DNA of 64,000 nucleotides from Tribonema minus (taxonomy: Eukaryota > Sar > Xanthophyceae > Tribonematales > Tribonemataceae), in NCBI GenBank assembly GCA_017506865.1, contig JAFCMP010000017.1:310001-374000 (forward strand). Direction: 5' to 3'. Positions within the stretch are counted from its first letter, which is position 1. The number at the start of each line of letters is the position of its first letter. Shown one piece after another: positions 31,833 through 43,209 of this stretch. Both the position numbers and the translations under genes were made by a program. Below the pieces are notes generated by a model. The model was not told the DNA's origin and searched no databases. It worked only from the letters and a program-made list of their open reading frames with translations.

Positions 31833-34735
31833 TTAATCTTCATCAAAGAGGCTGCCAATGTCCGCCCACTGTTGACCCGTAGCCTCCGCCTCCGCGCGCC
31901 TCGCCTTCCTGGCCTCGACCTGGCCTGCGCACACAGCAGCGCTCAGCAACAACATGCGCGTGCGCGCGTTGAGCATCCGCAGCATGGCAAATCTTGGCAT
32001 GTCAATGACAACAGGGCCAGGACGAAAATATAGGCAATAATTCGTTTTAAATCCGTTTGACTAGTACATAGCTGCCAAACTTGTATAAAAGTTCGCACAT
32101 CACAAATCACGCTCAGCACCAGCATGCGCGCGTTGAGCATCTGCAGCATGGCGAACGAGGTGAGGCGTGCGCACGCGACATCTGAGCGTCGCTGGCTGTG
32201 ATGAACGAATCCCACGGGGTCATATGGGGGCAAAGTACGACCGACACTTTGTGCGGCTATCGCGGTACCATCGCTGCGCACCACTAGCGCGTTTCGGACT
32301 CGGAAACATTGGCCGAAGCATGAGCAACATTGACGTGTGTCTCGATGCTCTGCTGCATGGCACGGCAAATATATCCTCGCCACGTCATATGCCGCGTGTC
32401 AGCATCATCATGACACCGCCATTCAGTACTTCGCTATGCTCGCACAGCCGATCCAGAGAGCCGTGTACAACATGGAGTGAACTACCCTCTGGTCTGAAAC
32501 TGAAATGGCACAGAGCTGCTATAAATAAATTCATGCGCGAACATAAAGTATGCTGATTGGCCGCACCTGCCGCGTCTTGCTGCTGCAGCAGCTCTCGCCG
32601 TGTCGCCGCGCTGTCCAGGTCAAATTTCTCGCGGGCGAACGCGCGCTCGCCGTACCTGTGGGGGAGCGTCACATCGCACAGGGAGAGGGCGTACGCGCGC
32701 TCATCGCCAACACTGTTGAGCATCGCCACCGCTGCCTTTCTTCACACAACTATGTATGCTGTGAGGCGTTTGTTACTGGTGTCATGGAAGCAGGGTCGAG
32801 TGGCTGTCGACGTCACGAGATGACCAACATCAGGCTGTGGCGGTCCCTCAGTATAGCGCTCAATGTCTGGTGCTCTGTTCTATCAGCTGCCTGTAACCAG
32901 ATAATTGGCAGGTCAGGTCGCTGCCGTTTGAGCACTGAGCACTGCGCAATCTGCGGGCATTATTCCGCTCTCGCAGTGGATGATCTCCATACATCGTATT
33001 CGCCGCCGGCCAGCGGCCTGGGTGATAGCTGCTGCCGCCGTTCCGCTGCACCGTGATAGGCAAGCCAGCAACAGCAGCATGGGTCAGTAGTGCTGGTGCC
33101 AATGAGGCATAAGCCGCCAGCGAATACTGCTGCAGTTCCCCTTTTCTGCCACAAACTGACAAGCCCTGCTGATACTTGTTGTTATCGTGTAGCTGCCGCC
33201 AACACTGCCTCAGCGCTGCTGGTGCCCATGAGGCGTAATCCGCCAGCAAAATCTCTCCCGCAGCTCCGCTGTCTGCCAATCACCGACAGTCTCAGCTGCT
33301 TGCGAGAAAAGCTGCTGCCAACGCTGCAGCAGCAGCAGCAGCAGCAGCGGCGCAGTCGCCGCAGCATCCGCGCAGCTCACCTCGCCCACGCGGCAAAGTG
33401 GTGCAGCACGATGGCGACTACGGAGGGCGCGTCGAGGCGCGCCTGCGGAGCGTCACACGCGTGCGCCCACGGCACGTACACGGCAAAGTCGCACAGCGCC
33501 TGTACGTCCGGCGTCAGCGCGCACCTGCAGCGGCGGCGGCAGCGGGCGGCGGCGGCGGGCGGCGGCATGCACAATCACACTGTTGCCTCCAGCAGCAAAT
33601 GAGACGGTGGGTGTGATGCGGTGCAGGCTGCAAGGGGGCAGGTGTATGGGTTATCAAACCGTCCGCAAGCGCCGCACTGTACACGCATATACTTTTGGCC
33701 GCAACTGACGGCGGCCGAGGGACGAAGCAGGCGAACCGCCGCGCTCTGATGAATGCAGAAGGTGATGTTTAAAGGTCACGCAGTTGTCAGCATGTGGTGC
33801 AATGCCCTGTTATGCCCTGATATGCCCTGTTAATGCAGGGTCAAGCTAGCCAAGGGCGGTGTCGCACACAATTTCATGCCAAAACTGCTGCAGGCTTCAG
33901 GGCCGATGGTGACAGCTGCTTGCAAGCAGCTGCCGTGCGTTTGAAAGGCATCGCAGTGGCGCAAGAAGTCGGTACATCATTCCTACACAAGCGCATGCGC
34001 CGCGCATGCGATAGCTCTTTGAGTCCAGTGTAGTCAAGTTGAAACCACCAGGTACTCACCCATGGCCTATCAAAAATGCCGTGTTTCCCGAGAACTGCCG
34101 CTCGTGTACTGGCCAATATGGTAGCTGATTGTTAGCGGGCTTGCAGGTTGGTGGCTGTAGGACGCTGCAGACCATAAAACCGCTCGCCTTGACTTGTTGC
34201 ACTGCTTCTTGCCATTCCCAGTGACTGGAATAGCGAATATGCTGCAGGCAAAGAGTGGCATGCCAGCTATCAGACAAGCGGTTGCGTAGGCGTAGCAGGC
34301 GTCCTTGCATTCATCGCTATCGGAAATTCACGGCAGGAGGAGTGCATTCGACCTGCAACCGTTGCAAGCAAAGGAGTGCTAGTGTGTGCTGCAACTACAG
34401 TACTACCAGTATCACTATCAGCATCACAGAAGTATACGTGAAGTTAGGGCTTCGCTGACCTTTTGTGATCCGTGAGCTCCAAGCGTGTTCCAGCGTGGAT
34501 GCCCCACCACCACCACCTCGCTCGTGCCAAACGCTGCGCAGGACCGCAACGCAGGCCCCAGATTGTACTTGGAAGCAGGGTTCTCCAGCACGACTGTGTG
34601 TCGAAAGGCTCCTGTCGCTGCTGCGGAATTCTGAACAACTTTGTGCTCTGAGCATTCAGCTGCTGCTGTAGGCTCAGACTCTACTGATGCATGCATTTCT
34701 CTCTCAGTACATGCGATTGGCTCGAACATCAACAT
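31833..34735 (-). CDS. SpoU/TrmH-family (SPOUT) RNA 2'-O-methyltransferase, degenerate motifs
   Basis: Five minus-strand exons: 34735-34460, 34241-34060, 33524-33381, 32655-32567, 31924-31833. Total 783 nt (260 aa), phases consistent. SpoU proteins methylate the ribose 2'-OH of tRNA or rRNA using AdoMet held in a C-terminal trefoil knot. Motif 1 is good (VVLENPASKYNLGPALRSCAAFG, then VVVVGHPRWNTLGAHGSQKH), close to the plant-type subgroup. The middle reads NTAFLIGHG and then CALTPDVQALCDFAVYVP, where the family has GNEGxGLS. The knot helix is PSVVAIVLHHFAAWA with RLD where SLN is usual. The first donor is GTCAGC, an uncommon variant. The start is one of two nearby ATGs (34735 or 34729), and a further upstream exon is possible. 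Confidence 0.84.
31930..32165. repeat. Pair of ~50-bp copies in SpoU-gene intron
   Basis: The plus-strand blocks at about 31935-31995 and 32110-32160 share cgctcagcaNcaNcatgcgcg and cgttgagcatcNgcagcatgg, at an offset near 175. The first copy ends at the 3' splice site of the last exon. Both are intronic in the phase-consistent model. Confidence 0.75.
33076..33288. repeat. Two-copy ~126-bp tandem repeat in SpoU-gene intron
   Basis: Copies anchored at tgctggtgcc (33091 and 33217) share tgctggtgccNatgaggcNtaa, then gccgccagc/ccgccagc and tctgccNcaaNcNgac. They are diverged and lie in the intron between exons 3 and 4 (32656-33380). Confidence 0.75.
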
Positions 34736-34989
34736 CAAGTTCAACTTCACCGAACGAAGCGAGCACGTTGAGCTAGTACTTTGGCATTGCTAGGCTATGG
34801 CCCATCCTGGGGTAGTGCACCAAGCACCAGCAATAAGACTTCTGGGCTCTTGTCTTGCACATGTTCTCCTTCAGCATAGTTGCACATTCATTGCGGGGTC
34901 AACAAGGTATGTGGTGTGCTGTTTAATCCTACGGTGACAATCAATCATCAATGAAGACTGTTAGTCTAGCAGCTTCGTGCAATTTGTGA

Positions 34990-35588
34990 ATGCTGTACAT
35001 ATTTATTCATGCTTCAAATTATACTTATTGGTGGAAGGCACTTGCGACCGGGCGAAACTCGCGCGCTGAAAAAAAAAGGCGGGAGACGGAACAGGAAGTG
35101 AAGCTGCTGCATGTAGAAGCAGCAGCAACAGCAGCAACAGCACACGCACCCCTTGCAGCTGGGTTGGCGTGGCGGGGCCAGCCCGCCGCACAGCTGTTGC
35201 TGCATCTGCCTTGTGGTGCCACGGCTGTTCAACCTCAACCAAGTTCACAAGTGAAGATGCTTTGTGAAGATGTGTTACTTCACAAGGCACTTGCACTTGA
35301 TCCTGTTGATGCTCAGCTCCCAGGCCTTTCTCGCAAGCGCCAGCAGCAGCAAGTAAGCCCAGGGCATCCCTCTTCTTCGCTGCTTGGGTGCTCTGACTGC
35401 CCAAGCGACCAAGATGGGGGCTACACCTCAATTGAAACCAGCAGCTGGTGCGGGTCCATTGGCAAGAGAGCCCGCCACTCTGGGACAGCAGCTCTGCCAG
35501 CTGTGGTGGAAGAGGAGGAGGAGGAGAAGCATGAGCAGGGGCAGCCGGAGGTGGATGCGGCCTGGCCACGCCGCAGCAGCGAGGACCA
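34990..35588 (+). CDS. Weak candidate exon, Ala/Gln-rich with acidic stretch
   Basis: Open from an ATG at 34990 to a good donor (GACCAG then GTGAGC) at 35588. The encoded stretch includes RAEKKRRETEQEVKLLHVEA and later GGYTSIETSSWCGSIGKRAR, ALPAVVEEEEEE and PRRSSEDQ. A possible next exon starts after cgcccag at about 35805. No domain is recognised, and a shadow frame runs on the other strand. It would be divergent from the SpoU-family gene, with about 250 bases between starts. Confidence 0.33.
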
Positions 35589-35931
35589 GGTGAGCAAATC
35601 GAATCGGATCATGCGCTGCACATGGCGGAGCATGCCACATGATGGCGTCGGCTTCATGTGTGCTCATGCAATGCCCAAATGCTGCTGTCGGTGACTGGTG
35701 GCAGCATCTGCAGTCTGCGGATTCGTGATGTACACATGATCATCAGATCTTGAGGGAACATTTTTGAAACTGGTGAACGACAATGCATCGTGCAAACGCC
35801 CAGGTGAAGAGAGACAGAAAGACCAGGAGGTGCACTGGAACAATGGCACAATATATTGTACACACTACAGTAAGGTGTGCCACAGGCGCAGGGGACAGCG
35901 CCACCCGCAGCACCCTCCCTGGGCCGTTTCT

Positions 35932-38900
35932 TTATACAATGTGACGTCCGCTGAGCTCTGCTGATGACTCGTCGCTCCCCGACGCAGCCTCCCCCACAAG
36001 CGACCCCAGCGCAGCGGTGTCTGTGATCCCATTGAAGAAGGGGACAACGGGGGGTGGAGGTCTTCTTCGGCTGGGGAGGATGCTGAGAAGGATGGGCCGG
36101 GGGCCAAACACCTGCTGCCAGTTGCCGCGAAAGCCCTGGTTGAACGTGTTGGAGTACAGCTCCCCCCTGATACAGGGGCAGCAAGGGAGGGGACAGGGGC
36201 GTATACATGAGGTCATGTGGTGCAACTGCAAAACGCATGCAAGCGCATTGGTCATATTATACTCATATACTTCTACATGGCACTGCGAGTCTCACTATGA
36301 AATACATCAGTTGTCATTGAGGCCTTCAGGTAGGTCGGTGACCTCTATGGATGCTGAGAAGTGCAGGCTGAGCTGCGAGCAAGGGGCACTTGCAAGCGTC
36401 GCAATCAGCTCGCTGCCATTGCATTGAGCCACGCCCCGAAGCCCCCAACCACGCAACCCCCGTGATCTGCAGGGCCGTTTCTGCGACTTTCACACGCGTA
36501 GTCCAATTGCACCATCACGCACGGGCTCACCGTTGCCGCGCGCGCGCCTTGCGCGTCTGGTTCTGGTAGAACTCAATCGTCGTCTGCGCCGTGGCGACCA
36601 GGAAGAAGTGCCAGAAGAAGAGCAGGCTCACCGCGACGCCCGTGCTGACGGTGAGGATGAAGGCAAACAGCATCGCCGAGCGCTCCGTGCGCTCCAGCTG
36701 TATGTGCTGCACGTTTGACTACAGGGAGCGGCAGCCGGGGTAGGTATGCGTATGAGGCGTGTTGCTGGGAGAAGAGCTGTTGACGTTGAATTGAACTTCG
36801 TGTTGAGCATATAGGTATTGCGGGGCCCGCGCCTTCGCGCAACGAGCAGGCGCCAGCTGCCTGAGGTATTGTGGGGCCCGCGCCTTCGCGCAACGAGCAG
36901 GCGCCAGCTGCCTGAGGCTCGCCGCTGAGCACAGGCTCCCAGAGCCCGTGCATGCACGCACTGAAGGCGTACAAGCTCAACAGATTGCGCGTCTGTGCAA
37001 GCTGTTTGCCACCGCCGAAGATTGGCTGCGCGCCGACAGGCACGGGGGTATGTATGGCAACACGCCAGCGCACACTGAGGACATAAGACTGGGACTGCAG
37101 CAGCTGTTAGACACAGAGAGGACGCGGCTAAGAGGACGGCATACGCATGGGTCTCCCAGTGCAGGCATGCGGTCAAAAGCCTACAAAGAGGCTCGTGCGA
37201 CGTTGCCCACACGGCGTGCGCGGAGAGGGTGAAATCGCGCATCCGCAGACCATAGCATCTTGCAATGAAGCCACACTGCTGATGCGGCAGCGCTCGTTGC
37301 AACTACTAAGTGTTGTTATTGAAGTTGGTCAAATTCATCGCCAGTTTCCCAGTAAATTGGACTCGAGGTGCATGACACGGCAGATGGTTCCACTCGACCC
37401 TAAGCTCCACCCATCGACAATAATGCAACGCATCAGCAGAAGACACTCAGATGACGCAGCTGTCACCCTTCGTCGTCACGCAGTCATTTGATGCACTGAC
37501 TTCAACTTGAAGTATGACCACGAAAGACGCGACGTGCGGGTCAGCGCTCACCCCCTCTATGCGCGCCAGCTGCACGAAGCGCGGCCCAGTGATGAACGCC
37601 GTGTACACGCACCCAATCCACATGTACAGGAGGAAGAGGAAGAAGTAGCGGTAGTTGAAGTAGCCGACGCAGTTGTTCACCCACGGGCAGTGGTGGTCCA
37701 TCTGCAGCGCAGCCAGAGACGGCGGACGAAGCGGCGGCGTGAGACGCAGACGGGGCGCAGGGGTAAGCACGGCGCGGGGTGGCAGGAAGCGCGGCTGTTG
37801 CGCGGCTGTTGCTGCCCGCAGCGGATGCCGCGATGATGTCGGCCGAGGGAGGCAGGCAGGGCTCAGAAATGCAAGATGGGATTCAGAAGCTTGCACAGCC
37901 GCGTAGTGACAGCTGACGAGTGATGCATGAAATCGCGTCACAAGGGCTAGCCGCTAGGATTAGGGTTAGCCGATCAGCGGTACACGCTGGTGAGCTGTTG
38001 GCGCGGCCGTGGCATGCCACAGATATCACAGCTACTTGGAAGTATATGCGTAAGGACGCACTGTAGCAACGGGCAGCGTACCTAATGGCAAAGACTTGAT
38101 GCTGTGGAGGGTTTCCTCGCTGCTGGTGGCAGAGGCTCAATCGCCTGCATCTGAACAAATGATGTGGCTGCCTGTTGACCCTGTAGCAGCTACAACTGCT
38201 GGAATGCTCACTAGATCAAGGACGGTCAGTTTCTCCTCACAGATTCACAGATTCAGTTGGCGGCATCCTCCAAATATGGGCGACTGCACGCTGTGTAGGG
38301 TGTCATGCGACAACATGATTACAGTCCATGCCTCAGTGAGCGCGCGCGGCAGCGACACTTTCTGAGCACATCGCGACGCTACCTCACGTCGACTTTGACT
38401 TCAACAAACCATTTTCCACTTTATTGCCACCACCACACCGCCACTCGCGATCAGCACGTGCACTCATGTCCACCACGCGCTGATTGCACACGTCTTGCAC
38501 ACGTCTTGCATGCGCGCCCCGTCTCAGGAGGCCAATGTCACCCCCCCCCCACCCCCCCCCAACCCCCTGATCATCATCACACTCCTCACCCCCCACTCAC
38601 GTTCAGCACGCACTGGTTGCACACGTGGCAGTGGTGCGCACGCGTCGGTTTCGCTGCGCGGCACTTCTTGCAGAACCCCGCGCGCGGTCCCGCCGCCGCC
38701 GCCGCGCGCCCCCCCTGCCGCCCCCTCTCCGCCGTCCCGTGCAGCACCGCCGCTGCCTCCACGTCGCGCTCCCGCTCGCGCGACCGGCTGCGCTTCGCCT
38801 GCAGCGTGGCGGTGGCGTATGGGCGCAACGCGTTTGTTGTGTGTGCAACGCGTGTGCTGTGTGCGTGTGCGTGCGCTCATAATGTTGCATTTAGCGTGGC

Positions 38901-40558
38901 GGCTGTGCTGCGCCCGGGGTGTGGCGACGCCGAGAGGATACCGCGCGCGCGCGCGTGTGTGTGTGTGTGCATGCGTGAGGCTGCGTTGTGCGTGACGGCG
39001 GAGAGGTGACGCGCGGGCAGCAGCGCGCTGAGCACTGAGGCGGTTGACGAGTGATGCTCAGCGCGTGTACCGGCGCGGCGCATGTGCGCTTTCACGTGCA
39101 CGGCGCAGTCGGCTCCTGTCGATGCGATTCCCTGAGACGCGCACAAGTGAAGCAGGCATGGGCAACGCACCACGTGCGCAGCTGCTGTCACGAGCGCAAG
39201 CAGGCACACATCCCAGTCCCACCGCCGCGTCGCCGTGCTGCTGCGGTCAGCACCTCGCGCGCCCTACAGCGCATGCGCATGCGGACTCTGAGCTCAAGAA
39301 AATCGTTTAACTTGAATCACTGCGTGCAGGTCAGACGCAAGCGTCACTTCGCACGCCACCGCACAAACTGCTGCCGCTGGTCACAGCCAACTGCGTACTC
39401 ACCCTTGACACCATAGAGACGGACGCATCCGGCCGTCCCGTGCCCACCAGTGGTGAGCTCGCCTCGTCGCCGTCGCCGTCCGCGCCGTCTATTCCAGGCA
39501 GTACGTGCGCTGCAGCGGGAGACGGCAGGTGCGGCCAGGCATATCACGGAGCAAAAGGTTAACTAAAGAGCGCCTCGCTATGTCGGACAGCATACATGCT
39601 AGTAGATGATACTGAACATGCGTGAGGCGGGCAGGGTCTGTCAATTGTATCAAGTGCTGATGGCAACATGTGTGACGAGATTGGACAAGATGGCTGCCGA
39701 AGCGAGCAGTGGCGCCGCTCGAAACCAGGCGTGTCATGCCTGTGTTACTCAAGTTGAGCTAGCATGCACTAGCTTTATACACTGGGCTCCACGAAGAATC
39801 AGAGTATTCCAGCGCACTTCCACTTGTGTGTGTATATATATTTGCGCATTTATCAGGAGCAGCTCATGCCGGGAGGCACTGTACTGTGCAGCAAGCATCA
39901 GGCGGCAGTGCCCAAGACCAGACACTGACAGCGTGTGAAGCTGTCAATTTGGCACTGCTTCCAATGCACTCACCAGGGGTGCCCGGATTGGTGAATGCAC
40001 AATGATAGTAGTTCCACAGAAGGTTGAACGCCAGGAACGCCCCCCAGGATCCATGCAGTACCCTCTGCAAATATCAGACCAGCAGCACACACAGAACAGT
40101 GGCAATATAGCTCACAAAGTCAGCAGAGTCAAGTCTGCAGCTGTGCACCGTGCGCAATGATGCAGGTGACAGTGATCAGCAATGGATTTTGGCACATCTA
40201 TACAATGCTATCAGGCTTTGTTTGGAGTTCTAGCGACATCACTCACTATGGAGCCGATGCTAAGCTTACCGGCAGGCTGCCCGGCTCCGTCGTGGCTGGA
40301 AGAATAAAGCCATAGTACAGGTACACCACCAGGAGGATCAAGCCCGTCGCCAGCGTCAGCAACAGGGGTCCCACCAGCCGCAGAAACCAGTCAAAAAAGC
40401 ACCCGAAGCCGACCTGCACAGCGCAAGCAAGCGAGAGCATCCGGGTTGGCAACGGGCCGTTGCCGATCTGGGTTTGACAGCGTGCTCACCGAACGGCAGC
40501 TGAAGCCGCTGTGAAAGTTTGAGAAATCAGCAGCTATAGTTTTGACTACCGGCGCCAT
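35932..40558 (-). CDS. DHHC-type protein S-palmitoyltransferase
   Basis: Eight minus-strand exons: 40558-40490, 40413-40270, 40064-39974, 39509-39403, 38798-38601, 37701-37552, 36718-36531, 36166-35932. They sum to 1182 nt (393 aa) with all phases consistent. Two N-terminal membrane segments come first, then the zinc-binding Cys-rich domain ([20 protein letters not shown]) and catalytic [20 protein letters not shown] (DHHC at about 205-208). Two more membrane segments follow, then TTIEFYQN (the TTxE motif) and a C-terminal [13 protein letters not shown] box. The enzyme auto-acylates on the DHHC Cys and transfers palmitate to cytosolic Cys residues of membrane proteins at Golgi, ER or plasma membrane. 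The loop before the Cys-rich domain is long and Asp/Arg/Ala-rich. It is divergent from the thioredoxin gene. Confidence 0.93.
36814..36917. repeat. Perfect-like 51-bp tandem duplication
   Basis: Two copies of ggtattgNgggg followed by cccgcgccttcgcgcaacga and caggcgccagctgcctgag, with one base different. They lie in the DHHC gene intron just upstream, in sense direction, of exon 7. Confidence 0.92.
38471..38500 (-). repeat. Degraded copy of DHHC exon 5 end (shadow exon)
   Basis: The stretch cacgcgctgattgcacacgt resembles cacgcactggttgcacacgt at 38608-38627 in exon 5, which encodes CNQCV. It lies about 135 bases away, inside the following intron. The match is short, so this is the weakest of the shadow copies. 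Confidence 0.55.
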
Positions 40559-40876
40559 GGCGTGGGCTTGCCTGGAACCAGTAGATGTACTCGAAGTTGT
40601 CATTGCTGGCGAGAGCCATCTTGAACTGCTGCCATTTGCTCTCCCGTGGCCGCTGCTGCATGCGCCCTCGCACGGTGCGCTGCGAGAGCAGCACCCAGGA
40701 TGGGCAGTCTACTCCGCAACGCAAGCCTTCGCCGTACCTTATACACAGCAACGACACACAGCTTCAAAGATGGAACCTCAACAATCATGGTGCTGAGCGC
40801 TGTTTTTCTTCATGCACTAATCTTACTGTCAAGCAGCTCTCGTAAGCAGGAGGCGTATACAGCACCGAGGAGCGCG
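40559..40876. promoter_or_regulatory. Compact divergent promoter, DHHC gene / thioredoxin gene
   Basis: Only 318 bases separate the two start codons. Both promoters and 5' UTRs must share this stretch. No clear TATA box was seen. Confidence 0.55.
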
Positions 40877-43209
40877 ATGAGGTTACTCGTCTCGGCGCTG
40901 GTGGCCCTCTGCTTGGGCAGCGCCTGTGCCTTCACGGGCTCCTTTGCAGGGACCTCCCTGTGCAGGAGCAGCAGCAGCGTGCGCTCTAGCAGCGCGCTGC
41001 GCATGGCTGTCATCGAGGTAGACTCAGAGGAGGCGCTGGACAAGACCATCGCCGCCGCAGGCAGCGGCCTCGTAGTCGTAGACTACTCCACCACCTGGTG
41101 CGGCCCGTGCAAAGTGATCTTCCCCAAGTACGAGGAGCTGTCAAACAAGTACACCAACGCGGTGTTCCTCAAGGTACGCGCTGCGGCCCGCACCTCAGCG
41201 CACCACCGATGCTCCCGCATGCTTGCCTGCCATCCGGTGCATCGCATGCACACGACCGGACGCGGTTGCTGCGCGAATGGCCGTCAATACTAGCATGCAC
41301 TGACTGCAACAACGGCGGAGCTCCCCTTTTCTACGACGCCGACTGAATTTATTATGTTATCTGTTGGCCTATGTTCCTGGCAGGTGATCGGAGACAGCTC
41401 ACAGGCGGCGACCAAGCTTATGAAGCGGGAGGGCGTACGGTCGGTGCCATCGTTTCATTTCTGGAAGGACGGCAAGAAAGTGGACCAGGTACGTTGTGCT
41501 GTCACCACAATCCACAAGTTTTTTGCGCATGTGAGGTTTTCCAGGTGCTCGTTACAGCAACGAACTACGTCTCAAGGTGCACAGCCTCGGCGACGTTGAT
41601 GATGCAGAGCTGTTTGCTCCTGGGTGTGTGCAATTTGCAAAAGGATCATGCTCGCCGTGTACACCAAATATCAGCTATGATGGCAGTGACCATCGCCACG
41701 AGGCGAATGCACAGCCATAATTACGGTATGGCTGTGCACCATTGTCTCAAAGCGTGCATGGCTGCGCTGCCACGGTGCACACTATTTATACATGATTAGC
41801 ACGCTCCTCGAGTTCAAGTCAAAAATGCAGCTTACCGTTGTGTGCCTATTGAGGCTGACCGGGACAGAATCAAAGATCGTCAAGAAGAGCACTGAGAACA
41901 CGGAATAGTATTTTGTACAGAGAGCATCAGGCCTAAGTAGGACAAGAAAGCACAAACGCTATCAACGGCCTCTGTATGGTTGTGGCACGTACAGTAGCTT
42001 GCCACCAGCACCCACCCTGCATAAACTGCTGCGGCAGTGCTCAAATTGCCGCAGTAGTGCAGTGCAAAGCACATTGTGCCTACTGCACGCCCAGTCCAAC
42101 TTTTCAATGCAACAAGCTCGAGAACAAGAGAAAGTGGCCACATCGGTTCAGTGCAACCTGGGTGCAGTGTCTGTTGGTCACAACCGTTTCGATGTTCGGA
42201 AACCCGACATCCATAAACGCCATCTGTAGATGCGCACTATGTTGAAGTTTGACTTGTTGCTGCTGGCATCCATGCTTTCTTGTCGTGCACTGGATCATCT
42301 GCATAGGTATTTGCTCAGCTGCCAGGCCCCATTGCTCAGCTCCGTCACAACTGCTTCATAACCAAAAGCATTGTGAAAGGGAAATGAAATAGAGACAGTA
42401 AACTCAGTCGCAGAGTCTCGTCTTGCAAAAGGGTTCACGGATCACTTCACACCTCGAGGTTGAGAGACTGTTTGCCCTTGTAGACATGTGGCCTGGAATG
42501 GTGTCGGCAACGCGACAGCAATTCATTTTGGTGAATTCATGTTCAGGCAAACAGGACTCATGTATCTCGGTGTCCGACATGTATCCGCTTGCTGTGATGC
42601 GTGGATACTGTGCGAACGACTTGCGGCTCCCGGGCCTTTCGACAACTTTCTATTCGTTGGTGAACGAGCAATCTGTTGTTTGTACCGCAAGAGCTGCATG
42701 ACAGCGGGCGCACCAAATGAACAGCACATCGGGCAGAACAGTGCGCCGCACTGACAAGCTTCGCAAGTCACTACGCAGGCAGTGCATCACCGATCTAAAA
42801 AACAGGCACAGGAAAGGACTGTGCTAATGCAAACCACGCGTAGGAGAGTCGCCCTGGTGCATTCAGTGGAGCATGTGGGTATGCGCTGAAGCCACCACGT
42901 ACAGTAGCTGAGTGCTGCGAAGTGGCAGCCGACGCTGTTGGCGCATCCCATCCAAATTTGTGGAAATGCTGACAACGGCGCGATTCCATCCAAATTTGTG
43001 GAAACGCTGACAACGGCGCGATCTGTCTGCAACATATGCAAGCGTAAGGATGAGTGTCAAAGAACGCAACTAGTTGGTATTGTAGCGCACTGCTGGGGCG
43101 CTATGACTCAGACCCTGACTCAACGCCTTGACCCTGTCTTTCCTCCACGCGGCAGGTCAACGGCGCCAACTCAGAAGCCCTCGAAACCACCATCCGCGAC
43201 TACGCGTGA
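40877..43209 (+). CDS. Plastid-targeted thioredoxin
   Basis: Three plus-strand exons: 40877-41173, 41384-41488, 43156-43209, all in phase 0 (456 nt, 151 aa). Residues 1-18 form a signal peptide (MRLLVSALVALCLGSACAF) with Phe at the predicted +1 position. A Ser/Arg transit stretch ends near SALRM. This is the bipartite leader of complex plastids. The mature part has VVVDYSTTWCGPCK (active-site Cys at 75 and 78), a VRSVPSF cis-proline loop and FWKDGKKVDQ. Thioredoxins reduce disulfides of target enzymes, in plastids usually under light control through ferredoxin-thioredoxin reductase. The C-terminal helix is on a tiny 18-codon exon after a 1.7-kb intron. The m/f/y/h subtype was not decided. Confidence 0.93.
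42946..43021. repeat. Two-copy 37-bp tandem repeat
   Basis: The unit ccatccaaatttgtggaaaN followed by gctgacaacggcgcga is repeated with one base different, in the long second intron of the thioredoxin gene. Confidence 0.92.

Noticed and set aside
35003-35569. 188-codon minus-strand frame opposite the weak plus-strand candidate
   Set aside because: It has Pro/Leu runs typical of antisense of Ala/Gln/Glu codons, and the plus frame has a better donor site.
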